DNA of 64,000 nt from Pelagerythrobacter marinus (GTDB lineage Bacteria; Pseudomonadota; Alphaproteobacteria; Sphingomonadales; Sphingomonadaceae), in contig NZ_WTYO01000001.1 of the NCBI RefSeq assembly GCF_009827515.1, positions 1 through 64,000 of the forward strand. Direction: 5' to 3'. This document shows positions 16,328 to 24,846 of the stretch, one piece after another. Positions within the stretch are counted from its first letter, which is position 1, and each line of letters begins with the position of its first letter. Both the position numbers and the translations under genes were made by a program. The notes beneath the pieces were generated by a model. It had not been told where the DNA came from, did no database searches, and saw only the letters and a program-made list of their open reading frames with translations.

Positions 16328-18418
16328 ATGCCCGTTACCGTTCCCTTTCGCACCGCCGCGCTCGCCGCCCTCTGTTCGCTCCCCGTCGCCTGGCCCGCGT
16401 CCGCGCAGGAGGCGCCCGATCCGCAAGAGGCCGAATCCGTGCCCGCTGCGTCGGATGGGACCGGGCCGGATGAACGGGCAAGGCGGCGCGAGATCGTGGT
16501 CCACGGCTTCGGCCTCGATCCCACGCCCGCCGCGCCGGCCTACGACAGCCTGGAAATCGGCCGCGCGCAGATCCTCGCCGCGCCTTCGGGCCGGATCGAG
16601 GACGTGCTGGGCGCGGTCGCCGGCTTCCAGCAGTATCGCCGGTCGGACAGCCGCTCCTCCAACCCCTCTGCCCAGGGGGTGACCTTGCGCGCGCTGGGCG
16701 GCAACGCGACCAGCCGCGCGCTCGTCACGCTCGACGGGGTGCCGATGGCCGATCCGTTCTTCGGCTATATCCCGCTCAGCGCGATCGCGCCGGACCGCCT
16801 CGGCGCGGTGCGCGTCGCGCGCGGCGGCGGGTCCGGCCCGTTCGGCGCGGGCGCGCTGGCCGGGCGGATCGCGCTCGAAAGCGCCGACCCGCGCGCGCTC
16901 GCGCCGCTATCCGCCTCGCTGCTCGCCAACGATCGCGGGGAGACGGAGGCGAGCCTTGGCCTCGCGCGCGAACTGGGCGCGGGCTTCGTCGTCGCCGATG
17001 CGCGGTGGGACCGGGGCAAGGGGTTCTACACCACGCCTGCCGACCAGCGCGTTCCCGCCACCGCGCGCGCAGCGTTCGATTCGTGGTCCGCCGCGCTGCG
17101 CGGTGGGGCGCCGCTGGGCGAGGCGGTCGAGCTGCAGGCGCGGATGCTGGTCTTCCGCGACGATCGCACATTGCGCTTCGACGGGGCCGATTCCTCGAGC
17201 GAGGGGCAGGATGCGAGCCTGCGGATCGTGGGCCGGGGGGCCTGGCAGTTCGAGGCGCTCGGCTATGTCCAGGCGCGCAATTTCTCCAACGTCGTGATCA
17301 GCTCCAGCCGCTTCACCCGCGTGCTGGACCAGCGCAACACCCCGTCCACCGGCCTCGGCGGCAAGTTCGAACTGCGCCCGCCGATGGGGCGGGACCATGT
17401 CCTGCGGCTGGGGCTCGACTATCGCCGCGCCTCGGGCGAGTTGCAGGAAGAAGCCTATAGCGCCTTCTCCGGCGCGCTGACCGAACGGCGCCGCGCGGGC
17501 GGGACCAACAGCGATCTCGGCCTGTTCGCGGAAAACGACTGGACCGCGGCCCCCGGCCTCGTGCTGACCGGCGGCCTTCGGCTCGACCGGACGACGGTGT
17601 CCGACGGGTTCTACCGCGCGCGCGACGCGGCCGGCGCGGTCGTGGCGGAAACGATCGCGCCCGACCGCGCGGACTGGACCCTGGGCTGGCGCGCCGGCGC
17701 GACCTATGCCGCCGATCCGCGCCTGCGCCTGCGCGCGGCGGCCTATACCGGCCTGCGCCAGCCGACGCTGAACGAGCTTTACCGCCCCTTCGTCGTCTTC
17801 CCGGTGGTGACCCAGGCCAATGCCGCGCTCGACAACGAGCGGCTGGAGGGCTTCGAGGCGGGGATCGACCTGGCCCCGGCCGAAGGGATCGAGATCGCGC
17901 TGACCGCCTTCGACAACCGGGTCGAAGGGGCGATCGCCAATGTCACCCTGGCCCCCAACCTGCGCCAGCGGCGCAACCTGCCCGCGATCGAGGCGCGCGG
18001 GGTCGAAGGCGCCCTGGCGGTCACGCGCGGCGACCTGCGGCTCGACGCGACGGTCGCCTATACCGATGCCGCAGTCGAAGGGCGCGGCCCCTCGGCCGAT
18101 CTCGACGGCAATCGCCCGGCGCAGACCCCGCGCTGGGCCGCCGGCGCCTCGCTCGCCTGGACCCCCGCGCCCGGCTGGGTCCTCGGCGCCTCGCTGCGCC
18201 ATGTCGGCGCGCAGTTCGAAGACGACCGCGAGAGCGAGGTCCTGCCCGCGGCGACCACGCTCGGCGCCTATGCCCAAGTGCCGCTGACCGGGCGCCTCGC
18301 GCTGGTCCTGCGGGGCGAGAACCTGACGGACGAGACGGTGGTGACGCGCAGCTCGGGCGGCAATATCGACCTCGGCGCGCCGCGCACGCTGTGGGCGGGC
18401 CTGCGCTGGGGTTACTGA
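16328..18418 (+). CDS. TonB-dependent outer-membrane receptor
   Basis: A 696-residue receptor that imports a ligand through the outer membrane using the TonB-ExbBD energy system. A signal peptide ends near A-W-P-A-S-A-Q (residue 26). The plug domain includes PSGRIEDVLGAVAGFQQYR, TLRALGGNATSRALVTLDG and V-R-V-A-R-G-G-G-S-G-P-F-G-A-G, and the barrel ends with an aromatic pair, R-W-G-Y. Length is typical. No ligand-specific motif was recognised. Its end overlaps by seven bases the end of the convergent acyltransferase gene. Confidence 0.92.
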   Translation: MPVTVPFRTAALAALCSLPVAWPASAQEAPDPQEAESVPAASDGTGPDERARRREIVVHGFGLDPTPAAPAYDSLEIGRAQILAAPSGRIEDVLGAVAGFQQYRRSDSRSSNPSAQGVTLRALGGNATSRALVTLDGVPMADPFFGYIPLSAIAPDRLGAVRVARGGGSGPFGAGALAGRIALESADPRALAPLSASLLANDRGETEASLGLARELGAGFVVADARWDRGKGFYTTPADQRVPATARAAFDSWSAALRGGAPLGEAVELQARMLVFRDDRTLRFDGADSSSEGQDASLRIVGRGAWQFEALGYVQARNFSNVVISSSRFTRVLDQRNTPSTGLGGKFELRPPMGRDHVLRLGLDYRRASGELQEEAYSAFSGALTERRRAGGTNSDLGLFAENDWTAAPGLVLTGGLRLDRTTVSDGFYRARDAAGAVVAETIAPDRADWTLGWRAGATYAADPRLRLRAAAYTGLRQPTLNELYRPFVVFPVVTQANAALDNERLEGFEAGIDLAPAEGIEIALTAFDNRVEGAIANVTLAPNLRQRRNLPAIEARGVEGALAVTRGDLRLDATVAYTDAAVEGRGPSADLDGNRPAQTPRWAAGASLAWTPAPGWVLGASLRHVGAQFEDDRESEVLPAATTLGAYAQVPLTGRLALVLRGENLTDETVVTRSSGGNIDLGAPRTLWAGLRWGY

Positions 18419-19455
18419 CCGGCGGCGAGCGGGCGCTGTTCGGCAAGGCCCATCGACACCAGCAGCGGCTCTTCCCCCTGCCGCGCCTTGAACGCGGCCT
18501 TGTCGCCCATGCCGCGCCAGCCGGCGAGCACCAGCGACTGCGCCACCGCGCCGCCCAGCGTCGCGCCCGGGCCGGTGACGATGAACACGTCGGGCGCGAA
18601 TTCGCGCGCGGCGACGGTAATCGCGCGGGTGAAGTCGTAACTGCGCGTGACCTGGTGGCCCAGGGTATAGTCGCGCAGCGCCCCCGCATCGGTCGCGCCG
18701 GGCCACCAGATCGCCCCGCGCCCGTCGATCATCGGCAGGGCGGGCTGGGCGAACAGGCCGGGGCCCAGCGCCGCGCGCCCGCGCGCCGCCACCGGTTCCT
18801 GCAAGGCGGTGTGGAAGGCCGCGTGATTGCCCAGCCGCATCGGGAAACGCCCGTCGACCGGCTCGACCGCGCGTTCGAACGCTTCCAGCCCGGCGGCGTT
18901 GCCGGCCAGGACCAGCATTCCGCCCAGATCGATCGACAGCGCCAGTGTGTGGCCCGCGCGTGCGTCGATCTCCGCCACCATGGCCAGCAATTGCGCCTTG
19001 CGCGCCGGGTCGGGCCGCCAGTCCTCGCCCAGGAAGGGGTGGACCAGCTGGCCGCCGATCAGCGCCTCCTGCATCAGCGTGCCCATCGTGTTGGCGATGG
19101 CGAAACCGTCTTCGGGCGATGTCGCCCCGGCGCAGGCGAGCGCCGAATACCAGCCCATCGAATTGCCGGTGACGGCGACGATCTCCACCCGGTCGCGGTC
19201 GATCGCGAGGAAATCGCCCAGCGTCGCGGCGTAGATCAGGGCGGAGGCATTGTCGCCGCGGGTATGGCGCGCGAGGCTGAACCGCTCCGCCCCGTCGAGC
19301 GCGCTCAGGCTGTCCTGCCCGGCCGCCTCGCGCTGCGCGTCGAAGGCCGCCAGCAGGCGGGCATCGGGGAAATCGCGGGCGAGATAGCCCAGCTCCGCCT
19401 TGTTGTAGGTGCCGCGGCCCGGGCACACGACCACGGCGGTCCTGCGCCGGCTCAT
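18412..19455 (-). CDS. FabD-like acyltransferase domain protein
   Basis: A 347-residue protein resembling malonyl-CoA:ACP transacylases. It begins V-V-V-C-P-G-R-G-T-Y-N-K, has the nucleophile elbow VTGNSMGWYSALACAG with serine in G-N-S-M-G, and N-H-A-A-F-H-T with a histidine in the position of the catalytic pair. The usual GQGSQ opening of FabD is replaced by CPGRGTY. Its ATG overlaps the stop of the 2-oxoacid dehydrogenase E1 gene by four bases, so the two are co-translated. This suggests that the acyl group formed or processed by E1 is loaded onto a carrier protein; no carrier protein gene is nearby. Confidence 0.8.
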   Translation of the reverse strand: MSRRRTAVVVCPGRGTYNKAELGYLARDFPDARLLAAFDAQREAAGQDSLSALDGAERFSLARHTRGDNASALIYAATLGDFLAIDRDRVEIVAVTGNSMGWYSALACAGATSPEDGFAIANTMGTLMQEALIGGQLVHPFLGEDWRPDPARKAQLLAMVAEIDARAGHTLALSIDLGGMLVLAGNAAGLEAFERAVEPVDGRFPMRLGNHAAFHTALQEPVAARGRAALGPGLFAQPALPMIDGRGAIWWPGATDAGALRDYTLGHQVTRSYDFTRAITVAAREFAPDVFIVTGPGATLGGAVAQSLVLAGWRGMGDKAAFKARQGEEPLLVSMGLAEQRPLAAGQ

Positions 19456-21641
19456 GCCGCGTCCCCCGCCAGCGCCCGCGCCGCGGCGACGATCCCCTCC
19501 ACGCCCGGCATCGTCGCGGCATAGGCCGGGCCGGTGGGGATGAAGCTGTCCTCCGCACAATAGCGCGCATGCGGCCTGCCGCCGCGTTCGGCCATCAGCG
19601 CCATCAGCGCTTCGGCCAGGCCGCCGGTGCGCCGCGTCTCGTCCACCACCAGGACCCGCGCGGCATCGCCGATCGCGTCGATCAGGGCATCGGCGGGCAG
19701 GGGATTGAGCCAGTGCAGGTCGATCACCCGGCTCGCGATTCCCGCCTCCGCCAGCCGCTTCTGCGCCTGGAGCGAAAGATGCAGGCCGTTGGCATAGCTG
19801 ACGATGGCGAGATCGCGCCCGTCGCCGTGGGTGGTCACTTCGCCCAGCGCGATCCGTTCGTCCGGGGCGGGATAGCGGCGCAGCCACAGGCCGTCGCCCG
19901 GCTCGTGCAGGTCGCGCATCGGGTAGAGCGCGATCGGTTCGAGGAACACGACCAGCCGCTGTTCCTCCCGCGCCAGCCGCACGCATTCGCGCAGCAGCCT
20001 GGCCGCGTCGGCCCCGTTGGAGGGGCAGCACAGGATCACGCCCGGCACGTCGCGCAGCGCGGCGAAGGAATTGTCATTGTGGAAGTGCCCGCCGAACCCC
20101 TTCTGATACCCGAGGCCGGCGATCCGCACGACCATCGGGTTGGTGTATTGCCCGTTGGAGAAGAACGGCAGCGTCGCCCCTTCGCCGCGGATCTGGTCTT
20201 CGGCGTTGTGGTAATAGGCGAGGAACTGGATTTCCGGGATCGGCAGGAAGCCGTTGTGCGCCATCCCGAGGCCGAGGCCGAGGATCGACTGTTCATCGAG
20301 CAGGGTATCGATCACCCGCGCCCGGCCGAAACGCTGGCCCAGTTTCTGCGTCACGCCATAGACGCCGCCCTTGGCGCAGATGTCTTCCCCCATCAGCGCG
20401 ATCTCGCGGTGTTCCAGCATCAGGTCGGTCAGTGCCCAGTTGATCAGGCGGCTCATGATCTGGGGGCTTTCCATCGCCTTCAGGTCGGCCCCGAAGGCGT
20501 CCGCGCGCGCTTCGGCCGAAGGGCCGTTGCCCGGCGCATGGGCGCGCGCGGGCGGGACCAGGCTGGCCATGACCTCGCCCGCCGTTTCCAGCCGCGGGCG
20601 GGTGACCGCCTCGGCCCGCACGCGCTCGACCCGTTCCAGCGTCTGCTCGTAGATCGCCAGCGCCTCGGCCGGGGACAGGGCGCCCGCCGCGTCCAGCAGG
20701 CGGACCGAATGGAGCAGCGGGTCGTTCGCCTCTTCCGCCTCCACCTCGTGCCGGGCCATGTAGGTCGTCGGCATGTCGGCCCCGGCATGGCCGTGGAGGC
20801 GCACCGTGCGCACGTGGAGAAAGGCCGGCTTGCGCCGCGTGCGGACATGTTCCGCCGCCGCGCGGGCGGTGGCATATGTGTCGTAGATGTCCAGCCCGTC
20901 GCAGGCGAAATAGCCGAGGCCGGGGCGGTTCGCGAAACTGGCGGCGATCCAGCCCGCCGGGGTCCTGGTCGAAATGCCGATCCCGTTATCCTCGCACACC
21001 CACAGCAGCGGCATCGGCACGTTCTGGAACGCGGTCCAGCAACTGGTGTTGATTGCCCCCTGCGCGGTCGAGTGGTTGGCGCTGGCATCGCCGAAACTGC
21101 ACATGACGATGCCGTCGTCGGGCAGGGCCTGGTGCTCGGGCCTTACGCGGCGGGCCGGGCCGATCGAATAGGCCGCGCCGACCGCCTTGGGCAGGTGGCT
21201 GGCGATGGTCGACGTCTGCGGCGGGATATTGAGCGCCTTCGAGCCCAGGACCTTGTGCCGCCCGCCCGAGATCGGGTCTTCGCGCGAACAGGCGAAGCTC
21301 AGCAGCATGTCCCAGAGGATCGACTGGCCGGGCACCTGGTTGGCGCGCTCTATCTGGAACGCGGCATCGCGGTAATGGAGGAAGGCCATGTCGCTCGGCC
21401 GCAGCGCGGCGGCGACCGCCGCCATCCCCTCGTGGCCGGAAGAACCGATGGTGTAGAACCCTTCGCCCGCCGCCTGCATCCGCCGGCTGACGATATCGAG
21501 CGCGCGCGTCAGGCACCCCGAACGATAGAGCTGCACCGCCGCCTGCGGCTCCAGCGGCCCGCCCGGCGCCCGCCCCTGCGGAAGGTCCCCCGCGGCCACC
21601 CGGCGCAGGAAGTTCTCATGCACGATCGAAGCGCGATCCAT
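19452..21641 (-). CDS. Fused alpha/beta 2-oxoacid dehydrogenase E1, thiamine-diphosphate dependent
   Basis: A 729-residue protein joining both E1 subunits. The alpha half (1-360) has I-G-S-S-G-H-E-G-M and the thiamine-diphosphate motif starting G-D-A-S-A-N-H-S and ending W-V-C-E-D-N-G-I-G-I-S-T. The beta half (about 420-729) has LMGEDICAKGGVYGVTQKL, R-V-I-D-T-L-L-D-E-Q-S-I, and a C-terminal transketolase domain with V-L-V-V-D-E-T-R-R-T-G-G. It decarboxylates a 2-oxoacid such as a branched-chain one. No E2 or E3 gene is present nearby; instead the next gene is an acyltransferase. MDRASIVHENF is taken as the start. It could work as a stand-alone decarboxylase or borrow a distant E2. Confidence 0.88.
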   Translation of the reverse strand: MDRASIVHENFLRRVAAGDLPQGRAPGGPLEPQAAVQLYRSGCLTRALDIVSRRMQAAGEGFYTIGSSGHEGMAAVAAALRPSDMAFLHYRDAAFQIERANQVPGQSILWDMLLSFACSREDPISGGRHKVLGSKALNIPPQTSTIASHLPKAVGAAYSIGPARRVRPEHQALPDDGIVMCSFGDASANHSTAQGAINTSCWTAFQNVPMPLLWVCEDNGIGISTRTPAGWIAASFANRPGLGYFACDGLDIYDTYATARAAAEHVRTRRKPAFLHVRTVRLHGHAGADMPTTYMARHEVEAEEANDPLLHSVRLLDAAGALSPAEALAIYEQTLERVERVRAEAVTRPRLETAGEVMASLVPPARAHAPGNGPSAEARADAFGADLKAMESPQIMSRLINWALTDLMLEHREIALMGEDICAKGGVYGVTQKLGQRFGRARVIDTLLDEQSILGLGLGMAHNGFLPIPEIQFLAYYHNAEDQIRGEGATLPFFSNGQYTNPMVVRIAGLGYQKGFGGHFHNDNSFAALRDVPGVILCCPSNGADAARLLRECVRLAREEQRLVVFLEPIALYPMRDLHEPGDGLWLRRYPAPDERIALGEVTTHGDGRDLAIVSYANGLHLSLQAQKRLAEAGIASRVIDLHWLNPLPADALIDAIGDAARVLVVDETRRTGGLAEALMALMAERGGRPHARYCAEDSFIPTGPAYAATMPGVEGIVAAARALAGDAA

Positions 21642-21667
21642 GGCCGCGGTGCTAGCCCCTTTGCCGC

Positions 21668-21701
21668 AAAAGAAAAGGGGGCGTGAAGGCGTGTCGCCCC
21701 C
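21668..21701 (-). terminator. Rho-independent terminator after the DUF4038 gene
   Basis: On the minus strand GGGGGCG pairs with CGCCCCC through an 11-base loop and is followed by TTTTCTTTT. It separates the DUF4038 gene from the E1 gene whose start is 27 bases further on. Confidence 0.8.
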
Positions 21702-21718
21702 GGTGCCGGCGCTAGCGC

Positions 21719-21772
21719 GGGGCGGCCCGGGGCGGCCCGGGGCGGCCCGGGGCGGGGGGGGGCTAGGGCGAT
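21719..21772. repeat. Perfect GC tandem repeat, 10-base unit
   Basis: The unit GGGGCGGCCC is repeated four times and ends in a run of G (about eight) on the plus strand. It overlaps the stop codon region of the DUF4038 gene (stop at 21763). It consists only of G and C, has potential for four-stranded DNA and slippage. Confidence 0.85.
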
Positions 21773-23160
21773 CCCTCTCGCTCGGTCTCGGCTTCGAGAA
21801 CCAGGACCCAGTCCTCCCCTTCGCCGCTCGACGGCGGCACGAACCCCTGGATGCCCTGGCTCTGTTCGGTGCGGAACGGGTACTTCGCGCCATAGCGCGG
21901 ATCGAACCAGGTCTGCGTGTGCATGCCGCCTTCCAGTTCGCCGAGGTCGAGGGTGAACGGTTCGCCCCGGGGCGAATAGACGATGATCCTCGACCCGTCG
22001 GCTGCGCGTGCAGCGCGCAGCTTGGCAGGGCCATGCATCGGGCCGTCCAGGATCAGGTCCTGTCGCGGCTCGAGCAGGTGAAACCGGTGTTCTTCCATGA
22101 AGCGGCGGAGCAGGCCCATCTGGCGCGCGCCGGGGTCTTCGATCGCATCGTGCCAGGGCCGGTTCGCGCCGATCGCGGGTTCGCGGCCCGGGGCCCACAT
22201 CTGCCAGACGTTGTTGTTGCCGTAGGTATGTCCGGCCGCGCCAGCCATCACCGACCACCACGCCGCCTGTCGCACGTCGTCGTCGTCGAACCGCAGCCGC
22301 GGGTCATGGCCCCGGTTGTAGAAGCCCACCGGGATACCTTCGTAACGGGGCTCTCCGTCGATGACCGGGCGCCTCGGGCGCAGCGCCAGGTCGTTTTCGA
22401 CGTAGAGGCCCGTATCGAGATCGCGCGCCGCGTGCGAGGATTGGTTCATGTAGAAATCCAGCCACGGGGCATTGCCCACCTGGGCCGACGACAGGCCGGG
22501 ACCGCGCGGATGGAACGTGACGAGGTTCCGTCCGCCGTCGCCCTCGGCAATACCTTTCGCCATGGCATCGATGATCGAACGCTCGTTGGCGGATCGCACG
22601 TTCGAATCCCCGCCCAGTATCCAGATGATGCCCGCGTCGCGGTATCGCCGGCCGAGGAAGCGCCCGTAGGCCCGGGCGTTCTCGGGCGTGAAAATCTGCG
22701 AATCGCCATCGCGCCAGTAACGGCCCCACGATGGCAGGAGGCCGACCGTCAGCCCCAGGGCATTGGCCCGCGCGATGACGTGGTCGACATGGGCGAAGTA
22801 GGCCTCGTTCGGGGTCGCCGGGTCGCGGTTCAGCAGCGGCAGCTCGCCATAGGCGTTCGGCTCGTCCAGCCCCCTCAGTTCGGCCAGGGCCACCGCCTGG
22901 ATGACGTTGAAGCCCTTGTCGGCGCGATCGCGAAGATAGCGTTCGGCCTCTTCGCGGGTAAGCCGATGGAACAGGGCCCAGGCCGTGTCGCCGAGGTAGA
23001 AGAACGGCTTGCCGTCTTCGGTCTGCAGATGGCGCTGGTCCGGCGCGATCTCGATCCGGCCCTGGGCCTGGGCCTCCGGCCCCGGATGCAGCGCGGCCAG
23101 CGCCGCCGCGACGAGCCCCGATCGCAGTGAAAGCAGCTTCGACAAGTCGTTCCTCCCCAT
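21763..23160 (-). CDS. DUF4038 apiosidase-like glycoside hydrolase, exported
   Basis: A 465-residue protein with a signal peptide (residues 1-33, ending A-Q-A-Q-G). The TIM barrel of the DUF4038/apiosidase-like family follows: FFYLGDTAWALFHRLTREEA, G-F-N-V-I-Q-A-V-A-L, L-G-L-T-V-G-L-L-P-S-W-G, W-I-L-G-G-D-S-N, V-I-D-G-E-P-R-Y-E-G with the likely catalytic glutamate, and HTYGNNNVWQMWAPG. A C-terminal beta domain of the putative collagen-binding type closes the protein. Such enzymes act on plant or microbial polysaccharide side chains in the periplasm or outside. ATG 23160 has GGGGAGG overlapping the start region. No sugar-uptake neighbours identify its substrate. Confidence 0.85.
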   Translation of the reverse strand: MGRNDLSKLLSLRSGLVAAALAALHPGPEAQAQGRIEIAPDQRHLQTEDGKPFFYLGDTAWALFHRLTREEAERYLRDRADKGFNVIQAVALAELRGLDEPNAYGELPLLNRDPATPNEAYFAHVDHVIARANALGLTVGLLPSWGRYWRDGDSQIFTPENARAYGRFLGRRYRDAGIIWILGGDSNVRSANERSIIDAMAKGIAEGDGGRNLVTFHPRGPGLSSAQVGNAPWLDFYMNQSSHAARDLDTGLYVENDLALRPRRPVIDGEPRYEGIPVGFYNRGHDPRLRFDDDDVRQAAWWSVMAGAAGHTYGNNNVWQMWAPGREPAIGANRPWHDAIEDPGARQMGLLRRFMEEHRFHLLEPRQDLILDGPMHGPAKLRAARAADGSRIIVYSPRGEPFTLDLGELEGGMHTQTWFDPRYGAKYPFRTEQSQGIQGFVPPSSGEGEDWVLVLEAETEREGSP

Positions 23161-23473
23161 TTTTCGCGAAAGGTAACCGGTGTCATCACCTATGTCCAGA
23201 TCGCTGCCCATCGCCGGCGACGACCCGGCGGGCGGCGGGCGCGCAAACCGCTTTCCTACAGGGCCGCGCGCTTGCTAGCCCTTGTGCAATCGGTCTTTCG
23301 CATCGTTGGCTATCCGCTTTGTCTTCCGCCCGGCCCGAAAGGTCACAGGCGGGCCGCCGGCTCCGGTCCGGGGGCGATTGAAAGGTCACATCGGCTCGTG
23401 CCGGGGCTGCGTAACCTGCGGGAAAGGCGAGGCTTTTCCCGCAAGGTCACGCTTTCGATACGTGCGTTATGCG
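23161..23473. other. 313-base gap with three AAGGTCAC repeats and a hairpin
   Basis: No coding sequence is evident. AAGGTCAC occurs at 23339-23346, 23382-23389 and 23443-23450 in the same orientation. Between the last two, GCGGGAAA (23418-23425) pairs with TTTCCCGC (23435-23442). The region is upstream of the DUF4038 gene and downstream of the copper operon, both read on the minus strand. The repeats may be an operator for the former; the hairpin lacks a T tract. Confidence 0.55.
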
Positions 23474-24832
23474 TCACGCGCTGGCGACCCTTCGCTTCCC
23501 GCGCCAGGCGGTCGCCGCGCGGTCGAGTATCAGGACCGCCACGAGCGAGAGGGCGAACAGCGGCAGGAGGATCGCGAGGGCGATCACCAGTGCCCGCAGG
23601 CCCCAGCCGGCGCGGTGTTCGACCCGTGGCGGCGCGGCGAGCTGGCCGCGCGGGCGGCGCTTCCACCACATCCACGCGCCGAGCAGGCTGACCGCGATCA
23701 GCGCGATCGCCGTCGCCAGCCCGATCAGCTGGTTGGGAAGGCCGAACAGCTGTCCTTCGTGCCAGGCGATGCCATAGCTGACCGCGCGGTCGATCGGGTG
23801 CTTGTCGGCAAAGCCGCGACGCCCGGTCTCCGCCCCGGTCGCGGGATCGTAAGTCACCGTCAGCGCGCGCGGCCGGTTCTGCGTCATCGAAGTGGCCGTC
23901 CACTCGTTGCCGGTCGGCGGGCCGAAGGCCTGCGGCGCATGGGGCGGCAGGACGAGAGCGGGGAAGGCCAGCCGCTCCTCCCGGGCCCGCGCGACGAAGG
24001 CGGAGAGGGGCAGGGTGCCCCCGGGCGCGGCCCCCGTCGCCGCGGGCACCTTCGCCGCGGGCACCTTCGCCGCGGGCGCCGCGGGGCCGTGGGCATGGTC
24101 GTGAGCCTGGGCGGGGGCGGCCCCGCTGCCGATCTTCCACTCCTGCGGCCCTTCGACCACGCCCAGTTCGGCCCGCGCCCACTTGAACGCGCTGCCCCAG
24201 ACCCCGGCCCAGGGCAGCCCGCTGGCGAGCATGACCAGCACCAGCCCCGCGATCCAGAAGCCGGTCACCCGGTGGATGTCGTGCAGCAAGGGCCGCCCGC
24301 GCAGCGAGAGCCGGGGCCACAGCGTGCCCGCCGCGCGGAAGGGGCGCGGCCACCACAGGTACAGGCCGCTGACGATCAGCACGATCGTCCAGCTCGCCGC
24401 CAGTTCGACCAGCCGGTCGCCCCAGGTGCCCATCAGCAGCGAGCCGTGCAGCCGTGCCACGGTGGGCGAGATGCGCCCCTCCGGCGCCAGCGTGCCGAGC
24501 ACGTCGCCGGCAGGGGACACGAAGACCTCCGCCGCTTCGCCGGAGGGGAGGGCGAGCCTGACCATCGCCGCGTCGCCGGCCCGTTCGGGCAGGCGATAGT
24601 GGACGAAGCGGCTTCCCGGGTGCGCGGCGAGCGCGGCGGCGAGCTGCGCGTCGGGCGAGACCGGCGCCCCACCGGCCGGGCCGTGATAGGCCCGTTCCTC
24701 CCACCGGTCGATCTGGGGCTTGAACAGGTAGATCGCGCCCGTGACCGAGAGGAGGAGGACGAAGGGCAGGACGAGCAGGCCGGCATAGAAATGCCATCGC
24801 CATACCCTGCGATAGAGCGCCGGATCGGCCAT
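23474..24832 (-). CDS. PepSY-associated membrane protein
   Basis: A 452-residue inner-membrane protein of the PepSY_TM family, which often accompanies iron or copper receptors and may act as a ferric/cupric reductase-like partner. Four long membrane helices are visible (about 12-34, 140-160, 195-215, 370-395) and another near 425-450. Histidines sit at or near helix ends (W-R-W-H-F, R-L-H-G-S, L-L-H-D-I-H-R-V-T-G) as expected. An insert near residues 240-265 contains H-D-H-A-H and then a repeated A-K-V-P-A coded by a 15-base tandem repeat. It is the last gene of the copper-type operon, 14 bases after the receptor. Confidence 0.87.
   Translation of the reverse strand: MADPALYRRVWRWHFYAGLLVLPFVLLLSVTGAIYLFKPQIDRWEERAYHGPAGGAPVSPDAQLAAALAAHPGSRFVHYRLPERAGDAAMVRLALPSGEAAEVFVSPAGDVLGTLAPEGRISPTVARLHGSLLMGTWGDRLVELAASWTIVLIVSGLYLWWPRPFRAAGTLWPRLSLRGRPLLHDIHRVTGFWIAGLVLVMLASGLPWAGVWGSAFKWARAELGVVEGPQEWKIGSGAAPAQAHDHAHGPAAPAAKVPAAKVPAATGAAPGGTLPLSAFVARAREERLAFPALVLPPHAPQAFGPPTGNEWTATSMTQNRPRALTVTYDPATGAETGRRGFADKHPIDRAVSYGIAWHEGQLFGLPNQLIGLATAIALIAVSLLGAWMWWKRRPRGQLAAPPRVEHRAGWGLRALVIALAILLPLFALSLVAVLILDRAATAWRGKRRVASA
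24039..24086 (-). repeat. 15-base in-frame tandem repeat in the PepSY gene
   Basis: GCCGCGGGCACCTTC (plus-strand reading) is present twice exactly (24039-24053, 24054-24068), followed by partial copies to 24086. In the protein it encodes the repeated A-K-V-P-A just after the histidine-rich stretch. It keeps the frame, so copy number could vary without loss of the protein. Confidence 0.8.
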
Positions 24833-24846
24833 CGTCGCCTCCCCCC

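Noticed and set aside
16907-19570. Minus-strand open frame of nearly 890 codons across the TonB receptor and acyltransferase
   Set aside because: Low-complexity shadow frame of real genes with intact motifs on the other frames.
23418-23442. Hairpin as terminator of the copper operon
   Set aside because: Stem is good but no T tract follows on the minus strand; kept only as a hairpin.
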